A stretch of DNA of 64,000 bases from Galaxea fascicularis (lineage: Eukaryota > Cnidaria > Anthozoa > Scleractinia > Euphylliidae). Shown here piece by piece: positions 45,201 through 57,890 of the stretch. The stretch spans positions 26,840,878 to 26,904,877 of the forward strand of contig OX419343.1 in NCBI GenBank assembly GCA_948470475.1. Reading direction: 5' to 3'. The first letter of the stretch is position 1, and each line of letters opens with the position of its first letter. A program made the translations under genes and the position numbers. The notes under the pieces were generated by a model. It worked only from the letters and a program-made list of their open reading frames with translations. It did no database searches and was not told where the DNA came from.

Positions 45201-48200
45201 GGTAAAAGGAAGTGCACTATGTATCACCAGTTTAGCTTTAATCCTCTTAGCTGACTATTTTGGACTATTTTTGAATCCCCACGCATCCGGCGAAGTCGGC
45301 AGCGAATCCTGATATTTTTTAATCCGCTCTCCAGAGGGGAGAATAAACCCGCAACGAATCCGATAAAGTGTGACCGAAAAATCCGGCTATTTTTCAATCC
45401 AATGACAAAACAAAATCGGACCCAGTCTTCCCGCCACATGCTCTTTTGGCAGAGGAGTCCTGGATACTAAAGTGAATCCTGATACGTGTGGACGAGCAAA
45501 TTCGATTTGAATACGCTACGTGTTGACGTGTAATGTTTGAATCCGCAAAGAAAAAAGTTGCGGATTAAAAAATATATGGACAGCTGGATACGTGTGGACG
45601 GGGCCTAAGGTAATCCTATACAGATTTGTGAATCTTGGCTGTTAAATACTCTCTTCAATAGCAAGGACGTGTACAAAGAGGAACGGTGAAATCGTTAACT
45701 CTTTTTTTGTAATACCTGTGCTCTCACTGTAGTCTCCCTTGCAACGCCGGTTGCAGCCTGAAGGGTCTGGGAACTAAGCAATACGTCATCCAGGGTTTGC
45801 GGACGAAAGTCGGCTAGGTATTTGATCATCGTCAAACGAATCTATGAAAAAAAATTGAAACAAAAATAAATGAATGAAAAAACGAAAAAATGTTTTCTGC
45901 TTCTGTACTCTAAATGATAAGGGCTACGCGGCAGTTATGTTTGCTAAGCACGAACGCGTCACTCTGGGTGGTGTGACATATCTTCAAGGTGCTTGACCTT
46001 GCGTGACTTGTTATCATACGTCGCTAAGTAACTTGGCTTGACATTACCACTGTAAACCAGCGCGACCATGCCGTAGCAAAATCTTTTCAACTTACACGCT
46101 GCTTATCTTCGATATAGTTATTTGTGTCATTCTGACTGTTGAGTATATTGCTGATGCTGTTTATTAGGTGTAAGGCGACCATGTCTGCTCCAATACTGAT
46201 CGCTGTTCCTATCTCATTTCCGGGCGCTAGAGATTTGTTCTTCAATTCGTCAAATGTGATAATCCTTGGATTCACCTGAGGAGGAAAGTGTGAGAAATCT
46301 AAGTTCTGATGTTACACCATGCTGCTGCGACTAGGTTACGCTGAGAAGGGATTTTGATTGGCGGATAAAAATCATATTTGGTAACAACTTGAAATCATCG
46401 GAAATTCCCTCCCCTTCCCCCCCCCCCCCTAAATAAAAAATAAAAAGAAAAGAAGAAGAAAGAAGGAAAGAAAGAAACCAAAACAGCAACAATAAACATG
46501 AAAACCACAAAGAAATAGGAAACAAAATTGGTATTGTTCTGTTTCTTGGGGATTTCCGGGTGGGTATGTCATGGATAACTTGGAAGTTAGTTTGGTAAAA
46601 TGTATGTATGTATGTTAGAACAACTCGTTAAGGAACAAACCACACCTTTATTTCTAATTTGCTTTCCGTAGCCATTCCATAAGCGTCCATTATTATCACC
46701 ACAACTTCCATGACATGACCATTCTCCCTCCCGGCAGGCAGCAAAAACTCTGCTTTTGTCAAAGAGGGGCCATGGAACAGCAGTTCCCTATAAGAGTTTC
46801 TATCATTGCTTTCGCTTGGATGCAAGTAAAACATTTTATAGGTCAGCGGTTCATGTTCATCCTGCCAACCGCTGCAGGAAAAAGTGAATCTTGTTTTCAT
46901 CTCCTCGCCTGTTTTTGGTGTGACGTCACATGTGCCTCCCCTGGGTGGCTGATTGGTTATAATGTCATATTCAGCGAATCCTTGGGCTCCTGTACAAAAA
47001 CAAGAGTTCAGTTTTACTCGGGGAACTCAAGAGGTTCAAAGGGAATGGGCCATTTCCGAGTTCGTTTGAGCCTCTATTTCAAAGCGAGTCAAAGTGCGAA
47101 AGTTTTGTGATGGTAATAAGTGCAGCGTTCCATATGAGCGAAAACTCAGGGGGTGTTTACATGATACCGGCAAGACTTTCATTCTGGGGCGAGATGAAAA
47201 GTTGGACCGTGCTTACATAAAGCCGTGTTTATTGGGGTGCGAGTCTTATAGTGCCAAAAAATTGATGAAACTTCAATAAACGAACAGTCATACCGCGTTT
47301 ACATGAAACCGTTGCAATATCTCGTACCGGAGTGAAATTCTCGCCCCGGTGCGAGAACCGGGGTGAACTCACGCCGGGGCGACTCGCGCCGGCATGACAT
47401 TTTGTGGTGGTATCATGTTAACAAATGTAGAGCTATGAGAGGGAACCGGAGTGAACTCGCCCCGGCGCGAAAGTCGCCCCGGTGTCATGTAAACACCCCC
47501 TCATTTTCATTACAAAGACTTTGCACTTAGACTCGCTTTGAAATAGAGGCTCAAGCGATCTCGGAAATGGCCTATTTGATCATCACTCCGTAGGATTGCC
47601 TTGTTTACACCACACTACTCCACTACCCTACTCCACTCCTTTCATTTCCACCCTTCCCTTCTATTCCCACCCCACCCCATCCAGCTGTTTTCCCCTTCCC
47701 TTCTCACAAAATAGTTCTGAATTATGCCTTATTTCTTTTGTAGCTATTATGCTTTATAATTTGACACTGACTCGACACTAAAATCAAATGAAGTCTCGTC
47801 ACTTGTCTTGTTTCGTGTTCACGTGGACAAATGACATATGAGTCCAACCGGTAGTTAAAAAATAATATAAAATAATCAAATCGTTTTTAACCTGAAGCAA
47901 GCCTGCTGGCCACGACTCTAATTCGATATGAACTGCTACTGTTAAATGTTTTCCCGCGGATTACTGCACTGTGACCATTTTGAAGAGTAAGGGCTCGGTC
48001 TGGCCACAGCTTAAAAGGGACTGACGCATGTACGTGTTCCGCTGACCAGTTATAGCTGATGGCTTGGATGTCGTCACAATTTGGACAAGTGGTTGTCAGA
48101 ATTAGTCGCTTGTAAGGATTCAAGTACTTTTCACAATTTGATTCACAGCTGTATTGAAAAAAGAAAAATGCAGGTGAAGGTATAAATGAAGAGCTCTCTA

Positions 48201-51200
48201 CAGCCTACACAGACTACGAGCTACCCCAAACTAATTCCTTGGGTTCTTTACAAGCTTTAAAAGGAAAAGCCCTGGGGAAGAGGCCAAGGGAACCTTAACC
48301 CTTAAATTATCCTTTTCTTTTGACTTGATTTGATGATGATTAAGTCTCTGAGGTGTGTTTTCTGGTCATCGCGTGAAATCTTTTACGCTGTTAGCCGAGT
48401 CAACTCTCGTGAAAAAAGTTGTCCCAACAAAAATCACAAACAGACCAAACTAAAGCATATTTTAAATAATTAAGGCTGAAACTCTTTTTGTTTGCCTTTA
48501 CCGTATCTTGATATTAGGTGGGTTTCCCATCAACACCTTCACTGTCTGTGTTGCTGTTGACCAGCGTCCAGTCTTTTCAGAACTGACATTCACTGTGAAA
48601 ACGTAGGTGGTTGCTTCGAAGAGGCTTCGTGGTGAAAGGGTGAACACTTTGCCTGTGAATTCAACTTGGTTTTCTCCATTTCCAAAACAACCAAGACGAG
48701 AACTGATAACAGCACCGTTACCTTCAGTAATGGAGCAGAGCCAACTATAATCTAATTCTTCGTTTTCTGTAAACAGGGGGTCGCGTGATTCGGTTGCATC
48801 CAATGACAGATGCTGTTCCCAGCCATGTGACCTTACATTCCCTCCCGCTATGTGAGCCTCGATGTCCGTGCTTCCAATTTCAATGTAGGTGTAGTCAGCT
48901 TTTGTCGCATACACATCTGATATTGTGACTGTGACCTTGAAGATGTATTTACCAGGGTCCAGGACTGACGCGGGAATAGTTATTGATGACTGATTCGTTG
49001 TGACTTCCGGTTGAAGACTGCAGCAATTAAAAAACAAATTAGTTTTAAAATAGAATTACGAAAAATTGCTTTTCTTTTCGAGTTATGCTTCATTGACATA
49101 ACGTAACTCGTGGACAATTCTTGATGTAGAAAATTTTCTCTCATAACTTATACATGCCATGACAGTATAAAATGACGTCAGCAACTCCTTTCAGTTTCTA
49201 ACATAATTTCAAATCCTTCGACGGTTGAGTTAAAAATAGTAACGTACACATACGAAATCACTCACTTACCTGACTTCTCTTCCTGTCTCCGGTGGGAGCT
49301 GAACGTGCGACTTGGCATGGTACGAGTCAGCTTTGTATACAGCCCATTTAAAATTGACCGTATAGTTTTCATTGTCGAGGATCTCTACATGTGAGCTCAG
49401 AGAAAATCTCTTTCCATAGATCAGAGACGAACTGTTAAACAGACTCTTCTTGCCACCGATAACTTGAATGCGGAAAACTGGTACCGGTTTATATGTTATA
49501 ACAACCTGGGCGCGCGATGATTTTTGGGATGCGTTGTTCGACCCCCACACTTGTGCTTCGAACAACCCGTCTTTGGAATAAAAATGGCTGTAAACCTTTG
49601 CGAAGAAACTCGATGGATCAAATGGGAGATTAATATTGGGCTCAAGAAACTTTTCTGCCTTCAAAAGGGTGTTGTTTTTAAAATCAGTTAGAGTGATGTT
49701 ATCTCCTTCACCGGCGTTGAAAACAAATTGCGAATTCGTTCCAAGGCTCAAGCAAAATACCACGAAAGTAACGTTTTCATGAGGCTTTGCTGGGCCACTA
49801 GAAGCTAAATATAGCCCCCTTATTGAATACTGTAAAGTGATTGTACGACGTAGAGTCTCCCGTCCAATGCTGTTATAGATATTAACTTCTACGTTATAAT
49901 TTCCAGGAAGAGGGTACGCGTGCGCAGCAACATTAGTGCTCACGTTTCTCAGTTCATCATCATCTCCGTATAACCAATCATACTGCAGGCAAGTTCCCGT
50001 ATCTTGTGCGACCAGGAATGACACTGGGTATTCAAAGGGGAAAGTATTTCCATTCGGCCCTCCTCCTGAAGCCCCCGGATGGACGGAGTAGTTAGAATGA
50101 ACAGCTTTCAGGCTTGCATTTGTTATTTTCTCTATGATTTCAACGGGAGCCGATAACTCTACGCGACTTACAAAATTCCAGATGATCAATTTAGCCTTGT
50201 AACAGCCTGGTTTTGAGTACGAGTAATTATGACTGAACTGTGTTTTCACAGGATCAATAACCTTGTCCCCAGACACGTGACCATTGCCAAAGTCAATGCG
50301 GTACGTTGCGTTGCGAAGATCTGGGACCTGCCCGCTTCGACCGAACTGGAACGCAATACTCCCTGGAGGCCATATCACTGTGTTATTTTGACGAAATATA
50401 AATCCTTGCACCGGTTGGAGAATTGTTATCTTACGTTTTACACTTTGGCGAGAATTTTGGTTCGACGTGATAACTTCCACTTCAAATTCTCGTTGAGTGG
50501 AGTACACGTGACTGGTGTTAAATGCCTGGCGGCCATAACCTTTGCTTTGACCGTTGGAGTAATTTCCATCACCATAATTCCAACCGACGTTTACATCCAA
50601 GCCTGACTCAACGGAAACATACATCGGTATAGGAGAACCAATTCGTACTACTGGATTAAACCTGACTTCCAATCCAGTTATGTCCTCCAAAAAAGTGACT
50701 ATGGCTCTTAGCTTCTGCGGTGGAGAAACAGAATTGGATAGTTCAATCTTGACAACATATTCCCCCGGAGTTTGGCATAGGGTCCGATCTAACGTAAGAG
50801 CACCTGATCGTCCGTTGATTTGGTGACTTGTAACACGGCCGCGACCCGACAGAGTCACGCTGTGTTGAACGTTTGTACCAGTTGACCAAATCCATTCGAT
50901 AACCACGGACTGATTAAAATATTTTTGAATTATTCCATTCCCTGTCTTGAATGTCACACCGTTAATAACGTCATCTACGTGAGCTGTTGCGCTGACAGTG
51001 TGATTTCCATGTAGATTTCCACACTTTACAACCACCTCAAAACCACCAACTGAGTTGTACTTGTGCAGCAGTGGAAGAGTTAGAGAGGAATCAGAAAAAC
51101 TTTTCTTTGTTTTGTCACCAAAATCAACCTCGCATTGAAACATGTAACCATATTGGTAAGTGACACGTATTTCACTGGCTTTTCCTGGAACGGTCGCTTG

Positions 51201-54200
51201 GCAAGAGACATTGAGTCCGCGGATTTCCAGCGGGTTGTTCGGTTCAACTACTGTGATGTTCTTTCTGACCTGTGGGTGAGGTGAAGTAAGAGAGTTTTTG
51301 GCAGTAATCGTGATCGTATACCAACTGTGTTTTGTCCAATGATGTATCACATTGTTAGTCAGCGTTTCTACAGGAGTAGATCCATCTCCGAAATCGAAGT
51401 GATACGTTACGCGGCTACCTTTCAAAATTGTCGCGACAATAGTTACATTGTCATACATCTGAGCCGTGTTGGGCTCAGCATATGCTGCCAGACCAACTAT
51501 TGGATCATCTACCATGGCCTTCCCTGATATGGTTTTATTGGGACCTACCAGGTTATATGCAGTAATTTTGACTAGATAGTCTCCCCAAGTTGTGTAATTG
51601 TGACTTACACTGACATTCGTTCCAAAAACATTGGAGTTTATTGTCCTGTGTTCTGTTCCATCACCAAAGTCGACTACAAACGTAACATCACTGCCATCAC
51701 TCATGATCCACGAAATTACAGTTTCCGTGCCCGTTTCCACGGCTACGATTTGATGCACGAAAGTGAAGCCTTGAATTTGTCGCTGCACTATGATGGTTTT
51801 TGTCATGATTCTTGAGCTTATTTGATTGGCAGCTTTCACCGTGACGTTAAACACACCAACACTATTGTATGTTTTATTGATAGAATTTGCTGTGATAATT
51901 CTGCTCCTTCCTTCATCACTAAAGTGAACTATGTAGCTTATGTTGTCTCCTTTAGTTTGTAAAAATTGAAATCTTGTCGAACTCCCGAGGATCGCGCCAT
52001 CATTTGCTATCAACTCAAACCCTTCGATTCCTTGCTGAGCATGCGTAATAATCCACGTCTCGAGATGACTGATTGCGTTGAAAGCAGAAACCGTTACGTT
52101 GAAGTTACCGCTACGAGGAAAGAAGTGTGCGACAGAGTGATTAAATCCGCTTGTTAAAATTCTTGATCCTTTATAGGTATTGGTGTAACTTCCATCTCCA
52201 AAATTCCAGCGGAAGTATACATCTGTACCCTCGGATACCCGGCTGTATAAAATGGTTTCGGACCCGACAGCCACCACTCTGTGTCCGTTAAACTCAGTTT
52301 TAGCTGTCAATCCTACAGAGATGTTTTTTATGGGATCTTGCACCGTCAAGTTATAGAATACGATCATGTGATTGACAGCATTCTCTCCTGTGAATATTAT
52401 TTGCCATTGTCCAGAAGAAAATGTGCGATTAAAAAGATAATTAGATGAAAAATCTCGAAGAACAAATCCATCTCCAAAGTCAAGGCGATATTTGACGTCA
52501 CTTCCGGTACCCTTTGTTAAGTTAAAAGTTATTGTACTGTTTGACGGCGCAGGATTTGGAACAGCGGTTATACCAAGTCCTGTTATGCGCCGTTGCACGT
52601 AAAACGAGATCGTTGCTAATTCAAATGAAACTGAATTGGAAACGTTCACGGTTATGGTATACAAACCGGTTGAGTTAAAAAATAGCTCTAATGAGTCTTT
52701 GGTGCATATGAAGATAGTAATGGTTTTATTACTATGAAGATACCATTCATATGTCAAATTATTTCCTGTCGTTGTCCGGGCTATAAATGTCTTATTATCA
52801 AAGAGCTCTACTCCAGTGAAGTTATCTACAGTAAGACCCGACACTTTCTCAAGCACGAGGATTTCAGAGCTTGCGTGCACAAGTGCTTCATTTTTAAGTT
52901 TAACAGACACATTGAATGTTCCGCCTTTGGAGTAGTTATGAGTCACTTGGTTTTTGTTTAATCCTTCCTCGGTGGTACCATCTCCGTAATTCCAGTAGAA
53001 GTATTGATCCGAAGCGAAAGAACCAATCAGTAAGCAGGACATATTCACGTGGACACCCACCACCCCCTGCAATGGCACGTTAATACTGAGGGGCTGAAGT
53101 ACGTTCACCATAAGCCAGGCCGTCTTTGAAAACGCTAAATTGCTTGCCATCACAGTGACGTTCAGAGCTCCCAACTGAGAGAAACTGTGTACTATAGAGG
53201 TGTTTGAAATGTAAGGGGTCCACGAGCCATCACCAAATATCCACTTGAACTTGACGTTTGTTCCTCTAACGGAGACATTGAACTTTGTAGGAGCGGCTAG
53301 ATAAACAGGACTTGAAATCAAAGAGACATTGAGTTCAGATAAAGTATCTTGGATGCGAATTAAGATTGTGGCATTTACGGAGCTAACATTGTTTGCTGCT
53401 TTGACGAAAAGAATATACAGGCCTAGACTGTTAAATGTTTGATTCAGTTTGCTGACAACAAAGTCATTTCCCTGACTCTGCAGAATTTCATGCTTTAACT
53501 GAGTGCTGGAATTCACAAGAGTCCAAGATACTATTACTGTTGTATTGGTGGACACATTTACAAGTATTTCAATCTCTTGGTTCATTCTCGCGCCCAAGAA
53601 AGAAAATCCTCCAGGGTAGACAGGCTGAATACTAGTTAAGGGGTCCTGTATGACAATACTTTGAACTCCGGCAGTTAAAGAATTTCCAAGAGTGTCTGTG
53701 AAGTTAACTGCGGCCCAGTACTCCCCAGACGAGGAATACTGATGGCTGAACTCAAGCGTGGAGGCCTGAGATCCAACTATGTTAATCATATAAGACACAT
53801 TCGAAATGGCTTGTGAGTAATTAACTGACATATTGGATCCTGTCTGAAGTATGTTCACATCAAGTGCTGAGAAGTGATAAGTGGTTGCATTTCCTGTTTG
53901 AAGGGCTACTTTCCCATCGGAGGCTGGTCCCCAGGCGATCATATCACCCGGTAGAACATTGAAAGTTTGGTTCTTGGGAAGCATATGCAAGTTGTAGCCG
54001 GTTTTTATCGCCAAAACGCCGATATCAGCGATAACTGTCAAGTTACTCGCAGTAAGAGTCGTTGATCCTGAGGACTGGGAACAGTTGCCACTCGGTGGGA
54101 GATAACAACAAGACTTTGAAGCACAAAGGATGTCGGGGAATGAGCATGAAAACGAGGGATGGACGTAGCATGGCTGATTCGAACATGATAGGTTCTTCGG

Positions 54201-57200
54201 GCAGTAATAGGGAGCTGGAGAGGAGCAGATTGGTCTCACAACCTGCAATGCAAACAAGTAAAATATCATCTCTAGGCATCTGAAGATAAACTTCTTTCTG
54301 GAAAGATTTTTATTGGTACTACCTCAGGAAATTTGTCTTTCGACTGCTTCGAACACAGAAAAACCATTTCAAACGGAGTGTAAATTGAACGCAAAAGCAA
54401 CATGCCCTCTCTTCTAAACGCCGTTTTGGGCTCAAGTCTTCTCGGGATGAACCAAATTTTCAATGAACTGACTGACATTTTAGAGTGCTCAGTTACTTCT
54501 GAATCATGTTCTGCTAGTTTATTCTTCTGAAACATCGATCTCTAGGGAGTTCTCTATGTAGAAACTAGAAACAGACAAATTTGATCCGACTCAGCCAAAC
54601 AAGCAAATGATTAAGTTGTAAATAACAAGCTATTATCGTAACCGTGTGAAAGATAGACAGTACGACTTACAAACACTTTGATTTCTCCAGCAGTGTGTCC
54701 GTAGATTTCCAGAGCCAAAATCCTCGCTTGAAACGAGAATTGAAAGGAGGAAAGCAAAAAAAGTCCTGTACTGTGCAAGGTAGTTAGTCCAGTCACAACC
54801 CACTGAGGAACGGCCGGGCCAGCACGCACATAAAGGGGGTCTGGGGAGAGAAGTACTGTGATATTCCTCGCTTGACCGCTCTATAATTACCAATTTTGGC
54901 GCGCCAGCGAAAACCTGTCGTCTTTAAAATTCATTGATTAACGTTTTGATCGTTGTTTTGGCGTTTAACAAAAAACTGTTGAGGCCAAGGCATGGCGACG
55001 GCACCTTTAAAGATTGATAACCTCTGGCAGAATTTGGCAGAAAGTGAAAACTGCGTTCGCATGCTCTTGTAATTTGCAATTTTTGACAAAAGAAATTTGC
55101 CAAGAGCAGATGGACCCAATCCTAGAGTATCTTCTCTGGTCCTAAAAAATTCAAAATCCATTTAAGAACATTTTTGAACGAAAGTTTGGTTCATTTGTTG
55201 GAAAAAGAGAGAATTAAAACTTTTTAAACCTCGATGTCGTCGTTTTTTTTTTTAGCCTATTATTTCTTTTAGATTATACCTTAAACTTAAAACATCAGCA
55301 AAACAGTAAGACAGTTTTTCCGATTCAGTACATGCGCAGTGTACGTGAAATCAGCCTGATACTTACTGAATTACAGATGTTTCTTTATCTTTATTAACAC
55401 CTATCTATTATTGATGGGGATTAAAATGGTTAACTGTCGGGCGTTACTTTTATAAAAGACTTGTTACAGTTGTTAGTGGGTAAACGTAATGTAGATGTGT
55501 TTTGAAACATCAGTTAAAATTCACTTGCCTCGCACAAATTACAGGTTATTTTTGTTTTAAGTTAAAGAAGATTACAAATTAAAGCACAAGAGTCTCTATA
55601 AAAAAAACAGCAAAAGTGTTAGTTTTATCTACAATAGATTTTAGTAACACTTTTTCGGAGACTGGAAAGTAAAAGTGAGGATATGGTCCGATTGTGTTTG
55701 CTAAGCCGGTGCCAAAAAGAATACAGGCAATTCCACGTTGCACTGACAAATGCATTAGATAAACCAAAAATGGGTCCAGATATGTGGGGTAGGTTTTTAA
55801 CTACTAATATTTGCAAATATAAAAAATATAAATATGAAACTAAGATTCTGTCGAACGATTGTTTTTGAAAAGCGTGCTCAAAAAGGTTGCCGAATTAACA
55901 CATGCGTGCAAACAAATCGTGTTCATCTTAGTGGCGTTTTCTTGTCGAGCACCTAGCACCTTTTTTCTGACCTAAAAAAACTCTTTTTTCTTTCTCACGA
56001 CAAAACGTTCTTATTGGAACAGCTTTGTGTGACAACTCGAATTAACTAAGGCCATTTCATGACCCACAATTAATTCGCTCAGATATCCTAATGGGCTAAA
56101 TAAACATCATCAAACTGGTGCGGACTAGTGACAAATGAAAATAAATAAAAATTCATTATAGCCACGAAAATACGAATAAATTTCACTTACTTGGTAACGA
56201 AGCGTTCTTTGTGTCTCCATTTTTGAACAGCCATTTCGCTCGAAGACCAGTACCTTCGTGAATTCTCGCAATGCAACGAAACTTTTCTCCCGCCCGAACG
56301 ATCCTTGGGCATACGAACTCGGCTCTGTCTGGGTTTGCGCGGATGTATAACTCCAGATTAACAAAATCTCTTTTAGGATTAATGTTAAGCGCTTGAACCT
56401 TCACGATCATTTTCCCCCAATACGAGGCAATGAAACCAAACCTTTCGTTTTGGCCGGGAGAATCACCATTTCCATCTCCGATGTTGAAGGCGACTTGTAG
56501 TCCAGACGTGCTATCATTCATGAAACCAGCGCTCATGTTAACCCTCTCAAAGACTCTTAGCGAGCCGAAGTAGTTTATCACAAACTTCTTCGCGTACGAA
56601 CTGGAGTTGTATACTAAGTTTGCCCAAACCCCACCGCATCTGTAGCTTTGATCTCCTGTGCAGTTTATATTACAACCTGCGCTTGCTCCGTATGATGCAT
56701 TGAAGCTATTGGCACAGAAGCAAAGATTGCCGTTTTGTAGAGCGGCGAAACTGTATTTCATATTGCCGCAAATTTTAACGCAGTCATACGGCGTGAGACT
56801 CTCTGGTTGGTAATCACCGGGACTAACATAAAACTCTCTGCTTGAGGGCGACTCTGAAAAGCACCCGAGCTTGAGATTTTCTACAAAGAAAGAAACTATG
56901 GTCAGTGAGTAAATTAAGAGAAAGTAGTCTTAAATGAGGAGACATAAAGATTTCATAAAAACTGAGTAAGAAGAAACAATGGTTTTGCATAAAAGAAAGA
57001 TTACTGATGTTAAAGCCTGCGGACGCTTTCATCTTGATTCTCAGACGCAGATGTCACAGAGAACAGTAGTCATTTTCAGGAATCAATCGTTTAAACAGTT
57101 CAAAAGGAAGGCCTAACGAGGTCTAAACCAATGACATTTAAAAAATACCCACTCGGAAATGTTTTCGACGAAGAAATATTTCTTTCCTGAAAATGAGTGG

Positions 57201-57890
57201 GAATTCATTTCAGTTTTTCCACAATAGCCGGATGAGATAAAAAAAAAAAGATGTCTAAAAGCCTTATTATGCTTATATCTGCAATTACTATCATCTTAAT
57301 TTTAAAACAATTCGGCCAATACGTTATCACGAAAATAAACTACTTTAAAAATAAAAATGGAACGTAAAATTGAAACCAAAAGAAACGGAGTACTTCCCTT
57401 GAAATGCAAATTTATATCTTATCAAAAACAAAGAAATCTCGAGAGGTAGCTTAAGATTTATAAAGCACATTCGAGGTTCCTTGCCGCAGAATTGTTTTGC
57501 GCTGCAGGTTTAGATTTAGGTCCAAATCCGTTTCAAAAAAGATGGTATCGACTTTTGAGGTTTTGAATTTAATTAACAAATCAACTTTATTCGTCTCCTG
57601 TTGCGGATAGGCCTCTAGGTTATTCTTATTTTCCACTGAACATGTTTTCTTATTCCTTTAGCTGCATGCGAAAATTCGTTTATAAATAAGTTGTCAAATG
57701 TATATAGAACATGCGAAATATGGCTGGTGAAGTTATAGCATTCATATGAGAACCTTACTGATGTTGCCATGTAAATATGAGTTATTGGAAATTAGAACCC
57801 AGACAGACTCTACTCACCGACATCTAATGCTGGGGTAAAATTTACCAGCACCAACAACACAAATACAGTCGGTTTCCACATGATCATCAT
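36262..57890 (-). CDS. Polycystin-1 family receptor-channel (WSC-PKD-REJ-GAIN/GPS-PLAT-11 TM)
   Basis: Giant surface protein likely coupling adhesion or flow sensing to a TRPP-type channel. Twenty exons (high to low): 57890-57818, 56880-56191, 54840-54671, 54242-49270, 49017-48502, 48148-47892, 46989-46646, 46275-46096, 45841-45716, 44787-44602, 44388-44146, 43650-43486, 43402-43334, 43219-42815, 42349-42119, 41486-40337, 40005-39566, 39270-39007, 38571-38406, 37673-36262; 4,019 aa (human PC1 4,303). Signal peptide 1-22 (TVFVLLVLV core); Cys-rich WSC 25-108; about 13-16 PKD-like repeats, many with FGDG/YGDG, mainly 312-1900; REJ about 1905-2500 (NQPPRGGTCDV block); GAIN and GPS, with Cys2811, Cys2813 and HLT 2815-2817; TM1 2847-2865; PLAT about 2891-3003; ten more membrane segments with the polycystin extracellular domain between TM6 and TM7; pore LGKFSY; C-terminal coiled coil. 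No LRR, C-type lectin or LDL-A was seen. Exons 1-3 are less certain than the rest. Confidence 0.93.
38655..38870. repeat. TGG/TGA-rich microsatellite in polycystin intron
   Basis: Long imperfect (GATGGT)n / (GATGAT)n tract in the intron 38572-39006. The Thr/Ile/His open frame read across it is an artefact. Confidence 0.9.
41686..41960 (-). repeat. MITE family copy B
   Basis: Inverse copy of the element at 28892-29082. On the minus strand it carries 'gattggttcactgagctgtc', 'ctcttgtgattggtc' and 'aagtaattgctttgg'. It sits in polycystin intron 15 (41487-42118) and is longer than copy A by extra sequence in the middle. Confidence 0.72.
43859..44002 (-). other. Possible symmetric cassette exon in polycystin GAIN region
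   Basis: Between exons ending at 44146 and starting at 43650 lies a 48-codon open segment (KAFCAVYDVSQSFYHEI...AEELPK). An AG precedes it and AAG|gtgatg follows it, both in phase 0. Including it would keep frame, as would skipping it. The acceptor has a purine-rich, not pyrimidine-rich, tract, and the direct join FTTTT-LTELSINPF resembles the family better, so I left it out of the main model. Confidence 0.25.
46412..46490. repeat. Poly-C and purine-rich simple repeat
   Basis: A C run of about a dozen bases followed by an A/G-rich tract of 'aaagaagaaagaagg' type, in the polycystin intron 46276-46645. Confidence 0.8.
47048..47572. repeat. Outer MITE interrupted by a second MITE
   Basis: GGCCATTTCCGAGTTCGTTT followed by gagcctctatttcaaagcg at the left is mirrored by cgctttgaaatagaggctc, then aagcgatctcggaaatggcc, at the right. 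The arms continue inward until broken by the inner element at 47149-47500. It lies in polycystin intron 6, about 59 bp from the exon 7 acceptor. Confidence 0.88.
47149..47500. mobile_element. Inner MITE inserted in another MITE, with TCA target duplication
   Basis: GGGGGTGTTTACATGATACC at the left is mirrored by ggtgtcatgtaaacaccccc at the right. TCA at 47146-47148 and again at 47501-47503 is the target-site duplication. Removing the insert restores continuous pairing of the outer arms. The interior has repeated 'cgccccggcgcga' words. Non-coding. Confidence 0.88.
54992..55072 (+). pseudogene. Possible transposase N-terminus remnant
   Basis: A 26-codon frame beginning MATAPLKIDNLWQNLAESEN and continuing CVRMLL before a stop, in polycystin intron 2 (54841-56190) on the opposite strand. 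The 'LW..LAE.E.CVR.L' pattern recalls the N-terminus of animal ISXO2-like transposases. Weak recognition; it could be chance. Confidence 0.22.

Noticed and set aside
45240..45610. Possible MITE ending in 'gtgtggacggggcctaagg'
   Set aside because: Interior repeats of 'aatccg' type are seen, but no matching left terminal repeat was found.
54043..54283. Open frames overlapping the start of the PKD-array exon in other frames
   Set aside because: Shadows of the real minus-strand coding exon.
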